Assembly (NCBI GenBank): GCA_021851895.1
Contig: JAJZQJ010000008.1
Location: 1-42,145, forward strand
Length of the DNA: 42,145 nt
DNA from: a bacterium
GTDB taxonomy: Bacteria; Patescibacteriota; Minisyncoccia; Phycocordibacterales; UBA6899
Reading direction: 5' to 3'
Each line of letters starts with the position of its first letter. Position 1 is the stretch's first letter. This document shows positions 17,601 through 23,003 of this stretch, piece by piece. The notes beneath the pieces were generated by a model, which had not been told where the DNA came from, did no database searches, and saw nothing but the letters and a program-made list of their open reading frames with translations. The translations under genes were made by a program, and so were the position numbers.

Positions 17601-18167
17601 CTCGCAACGTGGACAGATATGCATCGACTTGTACCCCTCATAGATAAGCTTCTTGTCATGCAACGTCTTGAACGCCCACCAGACACTCGCCATATATCCA
17701 GTGTCCATGGTCTTATATGCATGATCCATATCCACCCAACGTCCAACACGTGGTATGATCTCCTTCCACTCCTTGTCGTACATAAGGACCGACGCCTCAG
17801 CCTTGGCGTTGAATGCGCCGATACCATATTCTTCGATCTGACGCTTATGTTCAAAACCAAGCTCTTGCTCGATCAAATTCTCGACAGGTAGTCCGTGGCA
17901 ATCCCAACCCCACACTCGTCGCACATAACGACCACGCATCGTCTGAAAACGCGGGATGACGTCCTTGATCGTCCCAGCGAGAAGGTGCCCATAATGAGGT
18001 AAGCCCGTTGCAAATGGTGGGCCATCGAAGAAAACGAACGGTTCATTATGCGCCGTTGCTTCGAGTGATTTCTTAAATATGTCTTCCTTTGTCCAAAAAT
18101 CTCCGATACGCACCTCGCGTTCGGCTAATGTTTCCTTGGAAAGATCGGGTGTCTGCTTCGATTCCAT
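14658..18167 (-). CDS. ileS: Isoleucyl-tRNA synthetase with an inserted histidine-phosphatase domain, 1169 aa
   Basis: Charges tRNA-Ile. I choose the ATG at 18167 (MESKQT) because a -10 box lies 11 bases before it. Residues below count from this Met. Class I signatures: HYGH at about 58-61 within GPPFATGLPHYGH, WDCHGLPVE near 88, the CP1 editing domain at about 190-440, and KMSKK at about 812. After the Rossmann segment, a zinc-ribbon-like CKDC (481-484) is followed not by its usual partner but by about 190 residues (502-694) of a histidine phosphatase / phosphoglycerate-mutase fold: RHG (510-512), SPMQR (Arg562), LHEVD (Glu589) and THEYG (His652). The synthetase then resumes with DLHRPHIDEV and CSCGG, completing the ribbon, and FDCWFESG. 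The anticodon-binding helical domain fills the C-terminus. Overall it is closest to the eukaryote-like IleS2 type. Confidence 0.95.
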   Translation of the reverse strand: MESKQTPDLSKETLAEREVRIGDFWTKEDIFKKSLEATAHNEPFVFFDGPPFATGLPHYGHLLAGTIKDVIPRFQTMRGRYVRRVWGWDCHGLPVENLIEQELGFEHKRQIEEYGIGAFNAKAEASVLMYDKEWKEIIPRVGRWVDMDHAYKTMDTGYMASVWWAFKTLHDKKLIYEGYKSMHICPRCETTLAASEVASGYKDVKDISVTVKFPLRDNPDVALLAWTTTPWTLPGNVALAVNKSLAYVRFTLPGDATTYIALKDAVSRIAPSASVTGEVLGEELVGLSYIPPFMDYANDPELPNRERGWHVYAADFVAGDTGTGIVHIAPAFGEDDMLLGKQEQLPFIQHVRMDGRIKDEVSGFGGMFVKPKNDDDRVRLGTDIAVIKYLQDEERFFSKENLTHSYPHCWRCDWPLINYATSSWFVNVGQLKDKAVAANKEVNWVPDAVGHGRFHNWLEGARDWAISRSRYWGAAIPVWKCKDCDAIRVIGGIDELRDAQPPRNHYFAIRHGESESNVQGIISCREDDINPLTKKGVDQVRGASETLKKLSIDVIIASPMQRTKETAEIIADMLGMQKDAIVFDARLHEVDAGDLNGRSIEEYRALFPSIEEKFARSAPNGESLRDMKRRFGDALYATDAAYEGKNILFVTHEYGVWMLDAVAAGVDEAETIRLRYDADDDDYVHNAEVHPIRFAPLPHGSDYAIDLHRPHIDEVVFTCSCGGVMKRIPEVFDCWFESGSMPFAQHYFSGNENNTSGKLFLHNFPAHFIAEGLDQTRGWFYSMLLLGIGLFGKSPFRNVIVNGLVLAENGEKMSKKLRNYPDPMEIVSKYGADALRFYLIASPAVRGEDLKFSALGVDEVAKKLTLRLDNVRSFYEMYATGQTILREQPKSSHVLDRWIVSRWNEVHNELTHFLETNELDRAAKQILPLIDDLSTWWLRRSRDRLKGEGEDRAFAEMTLGWVLFQLSRLLAPFTPFLAEDLYQRLPIEKKLESVHLEQWPVPGVAIHTVLDAMESARKTVTLALEQRAKNGIKVRQPLATLYVGNKELVNDAALSEIIADELNVKNLSYKEELSADAVELDLVITAELKREGEMRDVLRAVQEERKRIGLNPGEAARLLLGGDPAARAFVDTMKDMLAVEATIQFIEEGETTQSITLDGGKLEFSLRKL
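16086..16664 (-). other. Histidine-phosphatase (RHG) domain inserted in ileS
   Basis: About 193 in-frame codons with all the core residues of an active histidine phosphatase: the RHG nucleophile, the SPxxR arginine, an acidic residue in LHEVD and the second histidine in FVTHEYG. It splits a CxxC...CxC zinc-ribbon-like pair of IleRS. Cobalamin/PGM-type phosphatases are normally separate proteins. The substrate is unknown; removal of a phosphate from a nucleotide or from an aberrant product near the active site is only a guess. Confidence 0.85.
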
Positions 18168-18178
18168 AATATGCTTAT

Positions 18179-18184
18179 AGTATA
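18179..18184 (-). promoter_or_regulatory. -10 box (TATACT) of ileS, near-leaderless
   Basis: TATACT on the minus strand, 11 bases before the ATG at 18167. It lies in the 100-bp divergent region shared with the small genes on the other strand. Confidence 0.6.
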
Positions 18185-18254
18185 GGAAAATGACCAATTA
18201 TCAAGAATGTGTTGTTGTGCAATTTGTGGACTGGCGACACACTTGATCATTTGT

Positions 18255-18260
18255 TAGTAT
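18255..18260 (+). promoter_or_regulatory. -10 box (TAGTAT) of the small membrane-protein pair
   Basis: TAGTAT on the plus strand, 7 bases from the ATG at 18268, again a near-leaderless layout. Confidence 0.5.
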
Positions 18261-18267
18261 TACCTCC

Positions 18268-18534
18268 ATGACCACCCCAATGACAAATGAGCCCTCCGAA
18301 GCAACAGCAACGACCGGATTCATGGGATCGATCTGGAAGATCACTCTCATAAGCATGATCGGCACTGCATGCATCGGTTTTGCTATCCACCTCGCTGCCC
18401 TCGACCAGAGACACAAGGAGAATATGCAGCAGATCGCGAAAGTAGAGTACCGTACGAAACAATATGCCGCATACAGGGATATTTATAAGCAATCGGGCAA
18501 GGCCGCTGCAGATGCCACCCTCACGAATAAATAA
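18268..18534 (+). CDS. Small single-pass membrane protein, 88 aa, unknown function
   Basis: Residues 1-20 are polar, 21-45 form one membrane helix (IWKITLISMIGTACIGFAIHL), and the rest is a polar, Lys/Gln-rich probably helical tail. I recognise no family. It is divergent from ileS and followed after 3 bases by another small single-pass protein, so the two form an operon and may act together. A real gene is supported by the promoter, the tight spacing and the shared terminator. An ORF antisense to it (18247-18747) has no comparable support. Confidence 0.65.
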   Translation: MTTPMTNEPSEATATTGFMGSIWKITLISMIGTACIGFAIHLAALDQRHKENMQQIAKVEYRTKQYAAYRDIYKQSGKAAADATLTNK

Positions 18535-18537
18535 GTT

Positions 18538-18807
18538 ATGGCACGTAAAGAGATCATCCGCCTGAGCGGAACACACATACTCGTAGGAATGCTTGTGCTC
18601 GGGAACCTCCTCGTCGCTGCATTCATCTACCGCTATCATTCCTTCGCACTCTTTAGGCTCGAGGAACAAGACCTCGCAACATTCACACAAGCACAACGAG
18701 ATGAGCGTGACGTGAAAGAGGAGATTCGCAAACTCGAGGGAAAACATTCATGGAACGAAACCACTTATGCGATCAGAAATCCATGGAGTGCCGATGATGT
18801 AAAATAA
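18538..18807 (+). CDS. Small membrane protein with coiled-coil tail, 89 aa, unknown function
   Basis: One membrane helix at about 12-32 (ILVGMLVLGNLLVAAFIY) is followed by a charged heptad-like region (about 40-70, FRLEEQD ... KEEIRKLEGKH). The start is 3 bases after the stop of the 88-residue gene, so translation is coupled. The size, one helix and coiled coil recall small division or septum proteins such as FtsB/FtsL, but I see no sequence match that would justify the name. It converges on argS; the shared terminator starts at the stop codon. Confidence 0.65.
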   Translation: MARKEIIRLSGTHILVGMLVLGNLLVAAFIYRYHSFALFRLEEQDLATFTQAQRDERDVKEEIRKLEGKHSWNETTYAIRNPWSADDVK

Positions 18808-18842
18808 AAAAACGAGCAAGTGCTCGTTTTTTATTTTACATC
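18802..18842. terminator. Bidirectional terminator between the small operon and argS
   Basis: A long inverted repeat (stem core AACGAGCA at 18811-18818 with TGCTCGTT at 18821-18828) extends through A/T runs into the last codons of both convergent genes. The arms reach about 22 bp, with one extra A on the left side. Confidence 0.85.
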
Positions 18843-20536
18843 TTCGAGGGCATCGCAATGCCAAGGAGTTGCAAACCTCTCGTGATAACGTCTGTGGTCG
18901 CCTTAGTGACTGCAAGATTATATCGAATCGAAGGATTCCCTGTATCGAGTATTTTTGTGTTCCCGTACCAACCATTGAAGGCCTGTGCGGTCTCAAGGAG
19001 ATAGGTCGCAATATGGTGTGGGGCCCATTCTTCGATCGCGAGCCGCACAACCTCTGGAAAACGCGCGAGCATCTTTTCGATGAGCGCAGCTTCACCCTCT
19101 GGACATGTGCAGTCGCCAACACAAGGCGTATATCCTTCGGCTTCCGCCTTTCTTAACACTGAATGTGCCCGCACCGCAGTGTATTGCAGATATGGACCGG
19201 AGTCACCCTCGAATGAGAGCGAGGTCTCGGGATCGAAATTGATGTTCTTCCCTGCTGCGGCACGGAGGATAGCGAATTTCACTGCTCCGATCGCGACCGC
19301 ATCGACATCCTCGACGGGCAGATCCTGGGCGCGCTCGCGCACCTCATCCGCAAGTGTATCGATGATATCTGATGCGAGTGGGACACCACCCAGTCGTGAA
19401 GACATCTTTTGACCCTTGAAAGTCATGCGCCCATGAGTTCGATGCACCGAATGCGCTCCCCATACTGGATCGATCTTTTTCGCCGCCGCAATGACCACAT
19501 CAAAATGTGAGGTTTGCTCATGATCAGTGATGAAAAGTGAAAGATCAGGTTCATAACGAGAGAACTTCAAAGAGAGTAGACCGAGATCCTTCGCCTCATA
19601 TGTGGGTCGTCCATCTTTATTTATGAATACTCTCGTATGGAGATCATCTTGCTCTCCTTCATAAATGATCGCACCTTCGCTCTTCTTGAAGATATCGTCC
19701 ATGTGGGAGTGCACGAGCTCCTCACCAACCTTCCCCGCTTCACTCTCAAAGATATATGCATCGAAATGCGAACCAAGTCGTGATGTAATAGAAACGAAAT
19801 AATCGAGATTGATACGTTTACACTCTTCGAAGATGCTGAGTATCTCACCCTGCGTTCCATTAAACAAAGTCTCCGTAATGGTACGGACCTCCTCTTTTAC
19901 AGTGTCGCTCTCCTCATATAATTGGGTTCCCTTCACGTAACAATCACCAAGATATGCGAGCTTCTCCTTCTCTGATGTGCACGCGTGCAACTTTTCGATG
20001 CCGTCATGAGCAACAACATAAACTGCTTTCGCGATTCCCAGCGAGATGTCTGAGGGGAAGGAGATAGCAGTAACTGAACCTCCAGAAAACTCCGCAAGAC
20101 GTTTGATCGACTCACCGACCGCATTATTCATCAGGTGGCCGATGTGAAACGGCTTGAAAAGGTTGGGGCTTGAGTGCTCTACCAATATCTTCTTTCCTTT
20201 CCATGAATGCTGCTCGCCATAGTGCATGCCCTCTTCCCCGATTCGGAGCACTTCATCCCTGAAGACACTATCGTCCAACGTGAAATTGATGAATCCTGGA
20301 CCAGCGATGCTTATTGTGCGAATTCCAACGATCTTTTTTGCCTCAAGCGCAGCGACGATTTCCTCTGCGAGCGCACGCGGATTCTTGCCTGCGGCTTTCG
20401 CTGCAACCATCGCCGCATTTGTCGCGAAATCACCATGTGTGATGACCGTCGGATGTTCGATCGCAAAAACGACACCCGATAGCCCCATGGACGATAGTAC
20501 TGTGTCGATCTCCCCCCTCAATAGGTCGCTAAACAT
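18836..20536 (-). CDS. argS: Arginyl-tRNA synthetase, 566 aa
   Basis: Charges tRNA-Arg. The N-terminal Arg-tRNA-binding (COG) domain covers about 1-95; the class I signature is in VEHSSPNLFKPFHIGHLMNN (HIGH at about 133-136); the KMSKS loop appears as KGQKMSSR (about 378); the C-terminal DALR anticodon-binding domain lies at about 450-566 (EVVRLAIEEWAPHHIATYLLETA). The size matches the family. The start is supported by TATAGT 8 bases before the ATG. No ribosome-binding site is visible. It follows tmk but is separated from it by a terminator. Confidence 0.95.
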   Translation of the reverse strand: MFSDLLRGEIDTVLSSMGLSGVVFAIEHPTVITHGDFATNAAMVAAKAAGKNPRALAEEIVAALEAKKIVGIRTISIAGPGFINFTLDDSVFRDEVLRIGEEGMHYGEQHSWKGKKILVEHSSPNLFKPFHIGHLMNNAVGESIKRLAEFSGGSVTAISFPSDISLGIAKAVYVVAHDGIEKLHACTSEKEKLAYLGDCYVKGTQLYEESDTVKEEVRTITETLFNGTQGEILSIFEECKRINLDYFVSITSRLGSHFDAYIFESEAGKVGEELVHSHMDDIFKKSEGAIIYEGEQDDLHTRVFINKDGRPTYEAKDLGLLSLKFSRYEPDLSLFITDHEQTSHFDVVIAAAKKIDPVWGAHSVHRTHGRMTFKGQKMSSRLGGVPLASDIIDTLADEVRERAQDLPVEDVDAVAIGAVKFAILRAAAGKNINFDPETSLSFEGDSGPYLQYTAVRAHSVLRKAEAEGYTPCVGDCTCPEGEAALIEKMLARFPEVVRLAIEEWAPHHIATYLLETAQAFNGWYGNTKILDTGNPSIRYNLAVTKATTDVITRGLQLLGIAMPSKM

Positions 20537-20544
20537 ATGCGCCT

Positions 20545-20550
20545 ACTATA
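20545..20550 (-). promoter_or_regulatory. -10 box (TATAGT) of argS, near-leaderless
   Basis: TATAGT on the minus strand, 8 bases before the argS ATG, lying between the tmk terminator and argS. Confidence 0.6.
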
Positions 20551-20573
20551 TATGCTTTACATCAAACTCGCAA

Positions 20574-20601
20574 CAAAACAAAAAACGCGTCCGAAGACGC
20601 G
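20574..20601 (-). terminator. Intrinsic terminator after tmk
   Basis: On the minus strand CGCGTC-TTCG-GACGCG is followed by six T; the UUCG tetraloop makes it especially stable. Confidence 0.85.
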
Positions 20602-20609
20602 AAATTCGA

Positions 20610-21239
20610 TCACTGCGCGAGGATGCGACGAATGATTCGCTCTGCCTCCTTGCACACTTCTTCGATGGACTGTGTCGCATCGATGACGTATGCCTTATCA
20701 CGCACCTCATCATCGAAGAACTGCTTATAACCATTGCGCACGCGCTCGTACCATTCGATCGGCTGCACATCGAAGCGCGTTGCGGCCTCGTTACGCGCGA
20801 GCGCACGCGCTCTTCCCACCTCAGCAGGCACATCGAAGAAGAGGTATGCATCAGGCCGAGCATTGCGGGTCACCGTACTCGTGATCGCCATGAAATACGA
20901 TACCGCATCTTCGCGCTCGTAAGGAACCTGGATCGCATACGACGACCCATCGAATCGATCGGAGATCACATGCAATCCTGCGGCTCGTTTCGGGATGATG
21001 AATTTCGCGATATGCTCGGCGCGATCAGCGCAAAAGAGAAGGAACTGCGTATGCCAATGGTACTTCCCCGTCTCATTGTTCATGATGAAGCCGCGAATGG
21101 ATTCATCATCGGGCTCCCTCGTGAACACGACCGGCAGATCAGCGAGCGCCTGCTCGAGATATTTCCTGACCGTTGTCTTACCGCTTCCCTCGATACCTTC
21201 AAGGGCAATGAATTTTCCGAACGACGGTTGTGTTTGCAT
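20610..21239 (-). CDS. tmk: Thymidylate kinase, 209 aa
   Basis: Phosphorylates dTMP to dTDP with ATP. P-loop GIEGSGKTT at about 15-23, the DR motif in SDRFDGSSYA at about 93, the Arg in TREPDD at about 40 and the C-terminal helix typical of the family. The lid region contains RARALARNEAATRFD. In contrast to many neighbours it has a visible purine-rich ribosome-binding site (AAAGGA, 6 bases before the ATG). In this window it links the ThyX-like protein (dTMP) with Ndk (dTTP). Confidence 0.93.
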   Translation of the reverse strand: MQTQPSFGKFIALEGIEGSGKTTVRKYLEQALADLPVVFTREPDDESIRGFIMNNETGKYHWHTQFLLFCADRAEHIAKFIIPKRAAGLHVISDRFDGSSYAIQVPYEREDAVSYFMAITSTVTRNARPDAYLFFDVPAEVGRARALARNEAATRFDVQPIEWYERVRNGYKQFFDDEVRDKAYVIDATQSIEEVCKEAERIIRRILAQ

Positions 21240-21332
21240 TGTTATTCCTTTGGCTTGTAATCTCTCTAAAAGTTATCACGGACACCCCTCATGTCAATTT
21301 ACGCGATGACCGCGGCGGGTTCCAATGATGAG

Positions 21333-21355
21333 AAAAACCGCTGGTGGCGGTTTTT
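21333..21355 (-). terminator. Intrinsic terminator after the P-loop kinase gene
   Basis: Stem AAAAACCGC/GCGGTTTTT with a short loop, immediately after the stop at 21356. Confidence 0.85.
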
Positions 21356-21907
21356 CTATGCTTCAGCATGCAATAAGCGCTCGAGCTGTGCATAGAGCTC
21401 TTCTTTTGAGCCACTATTGTCAATAACAAGCGCAGCATTGCTCTTTAAGCCCTCAATGAGCAGCTCTGATTCAAGCTTATGGTCATTCACGAATTGCTCC
21501 ATCGTCTTATCTGCATCATCGGCCTTTTCGCCACGAAGTTTCATTCGGGCGAAGCGTGTCGCTATTGGAGCATCGACATAAATGAGCTTGAAACCCGCCT
21601 GCCGTTCGAGAAATATGACGTCATCAGGTCGACGCACTCCATCAACAATGATGAGCGGAGCAGTAGAGCGCTCGACCTGTGTAGCCAGTGCTCGCGCGAG
21701 CGTATCTTCCCCAAAACCTTCGCGAAGGATTCGGGAGAGACGGGAGAGATGTTCGCGATCATTCGGAAGACCAAGGATCTCAGCGATCGAGAAAAGCGAA
21801 CTTGAAAAACGAAAGAGTGTTGCATGATGCCTCTCTTCAAAATAAGACGCGATAGTGCCTTTTCCTGCCGCAATGGGACCAGTAATACCGATGATCTGCT
21901 TTGTCAT
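21356..21907 (-). CDS. P-loop nucleotide kinase-like protein (dephospho-CoA kinase / UPF0200-like), 183 aa
   Basis: The start is taken at 21907 (MTKQIIGITG) since TATACT lies only 7 bases upstream; an upstream in-frame ATG would include the promoter. P-loop GPIAAGKGT at about 8-16; VDGVRRPDDV near 87 and the basic lid FARMKLRGEKADD near 119 resemble archaeal UPF0200 and dephospho-CoA kinase families, in which the P-loop and a DGxR motif are conserved. The reaction is probably phosphorylation of a nucleotide or dephospho-CoA; I cannot decide between them. It stands alone with its own promoter and terminator. Confidence 0.75.
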   Translation of the reverse strand: MTKQIIGITGPIAAGKGTIASYFEERHHATLFRFSSSLFSIAEILGLPNDREHLSRLSRILREGFGEDTLARALATQVERSTAPLIIVDGVRRPDDVIFLERQAGFKLIYVDAPIATRFARMKLRGEKADDADKTMEQFVNDHKLESELLIEGLKSNAALVIDNSGSKEELYAQLERLLHAEA

Positions 21908-21914
21908 ATAGAAG

Positions 21915-21920
21915 AGTATA
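21915..21920 (-). promoter_or_regulatory. -10 box (TATACT), near-leaderless
   Basis: TATACT on the minus strand, 7 bases before the ATG at 21907. Confidence 0.6.
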
Positions 21921-21931
21921 GCATATATGGA

Positions 21932-21961
21932 AGTCATGAGTCATAAGTCATGAGTCATGAG
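21932..21961. repeat. Short tandem repeats GTCATGA/GTCATAA
   Basis: Four copies of GTCATRA in a row, one to a few bases apart, just upstream of the promoter of the P-loop kinase gene. Confidence 0.7.
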
Positions 21962-22126
21962 AAAAATCAAAGTATCATTGGCACAACATGTTGTAAAATA
22001 TAAGTATTTTTGCGCTTCGCACATTCAATGACGCACAGGTCACACCCTGAAGATTGGTTCGTATATATTTAAACAGCAGCAGTCGAGGCGTCTTCGCCCA
22101 AACCACGCCGTGAGGCGGAATCAGTC

Positions 22127-22190
22127 AAGTGCGAAATGTAAAAAAATAAACACCGGGCATCCGGTGTTTATTTTTTTACATTTCGCACTT
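22127..22190 (-). terminator. Perfect 30-bp inverted repeat covering the rplK stop codon
   Basis: Arms 22127-22156 and 22161-22190 are perfectly complementary, with the 4-base loop GCAT. The core (AATAAACACCGG with its complement) is a strong terminator; the outer part repeats, inverted, the last codons of rplK (KCEM and stop). Confidence 0.9.
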
Positions 22191-22601
22191 AATACCCATT
22201 GAGCGTGCGGTGCCGGCCACTATTTTCATAGCTGCCTCGAGGTTTGCAGCATTGAGATCCGGCATCTTCTTCTTCGCGATCTCCTCCACCTGTTTCTTGG
22301 TGAGGGTGCCCGCGGTCTGAGAACCAGGCTTGTTTGCCGCCTTCTCCTTGCCAAGCGCCTTCAAAATGAGACGAGACATTGGAGAGACCTTGGTAATGAA
22401 ATCGTACGAGCGATCATCGTAAACAGTGATCACCACAGGAACGACATCGCCAACCATGTCCTTAGTTGCATCATTGAACTTCTTCACGAAGTCTCCGATG
22501 TTCACACCAGCCTGACCGAGAGCCGGTCCAACCGGTGGCGCTGGTGTTGCCTTTCCACCTGGGATCTGCAATTTCACCAACTTTACTACTTTCTTTGCCA
22601 T
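22176..22601 (-). CDS. rplK: Ribosomal protein L11, 141 aa
   Basis: Starts at the ATG at 22601 ([18 protein letters not shown]); the ORF extends further upstream but the family begins here. Typical features: [22 protein letters not shown] in the N-terminal domain (about 25-45) and the C-terminal rRNA-binding domain with [21 protein letters not shown] and GTARSMGI. Length matches the family. Unusually, it is not followed by rplA, nor preceded directly by nusG: a P-type ATPase gene lies between, and the next gene downstream is a kinase on its own promoter. A 270-base structured leader with its own promoter lies upstream. Confidence 0.97.
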   Translation of the reverse strand: MAKKVVKLVKLQIPGGKATPAPPVGPALGQAGVNIGDFVKKFNDATKDMVGDVVPVVITVYDDRSYDFITKVSPMSRLILKALGKEKAANKPGSQTAGTLTKKQVEEIAKKKMPDLNAANLEAAMKIVAGTARSMGIKCEM

Positions 22602-22603
22602 AT

Positions 22604-22619
22604 AATAACTTAAGTTATT
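22604..22619 (-). promoter_or_regulatory. 16-bp perfect palindrome directly before rplK
   Basis: AATAACTTAAGTTATT ends 2 bases before the rplK ATG, where a ribosome-binding site would be expected; none is visible. It could be a regulator site, or an RNA hairpin that hides the start. Confidence 0.5.
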
Positions 22620-22713
22620 CTTGGGGATAGAAGCGTGGGATGTAATCAGCGTTATACGGGTCTTCTTAAAACTTAACGCAGCTAACGCCACAAGCCGCTT
22701 ATGCTTGCTTGTC

Positions 22714-22837
22714 GACTAAAACGTAATAATTTATGCTGCAAAGCATTCTCTGCGCGTCGACATATGGTATATGTCTCCTTGCATCTCATGCTTTTCGCAA
22801 TAAATTATTAAGTTTTATCTCGACATAAGTTTTAGTC
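22714..22837 (-). ncRNA. Structured leader element upstream of rplK (candidate regulatory RNA)
   Basis: Nested complementary segments: 22714-22722 with 22829-22837 (9 bp), 22724-22734 with 22800-22810 (11 bp), 22735-22736 with 22797-22798, 22740-22746 with 22788-22794 (7 bp), and an inner hairpin 22759-22765 with 22769-22775 (7 bp, 3-base loop). All are perfect within each segment. A promoter at 22879-22906 would place it in the rplK mRNA leader. Ribosomal protein operons often carry autoregulatory leaders; I do not recognise this as a known class. The 402-bp gap from 22602 to 23003 also holds the ATPase terminator and nothing else I can name. Confidence 0.5.
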
Positions 22838-22878
22838 AGACCCTACACTGCCTCCCTTATCCGCCTTGAATAGAGTGC

Positions 22879-22906
22879 ATACTACAGTATTTTCACAAAA
22901 AATCAA
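22879..22906 (-). promoter_or_regulatory. Promoter of the rplK leader
   Basis: On the minus strand TTGATT (22901-22906), a 16-base spacer and TAGTAT (22879-22884). Predicted start near 22872, giving a leader of about 270 bases. Confidence 0.5.
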
Positions 22907-22936
22907 CCCCGTCGGTGGTTTACTATGTAACAGAAA

Positions 22937-22966
22937 CAAAAACACACAGGTTCCTGTGTGTTTTTG
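22937..22966 (-). terminator. Intrinsic terminator after the P-type ATPase gene
   Basis: A 14-bp perfect stem (22937-22950 with 22953-22966) containing A and T runs on its outer parts, 38 bases after the stop at 23004. Confidence 0.8.
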
Positions 22967-23003
22967 TATTCAATAGAATGACTTACTCGAGGCGCAAACA
23001 CCG

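Noticed and set aside
20226-21260. A 344-codon open frame on the plus strand
   Set aside because: It spans the antisense of argS, the tmk terminator and tmk, all well supported on the other strand.
22027-22126. Possible tRNA or small RNA between the P-loop kinase gene and rplK
   Set aside because: Only two tiny hairpins (GGCG-TCTT-CGCC and GCC-GTGA-GGC) are visible; no cloverleaf, T-loop or CCA end could be drawn.
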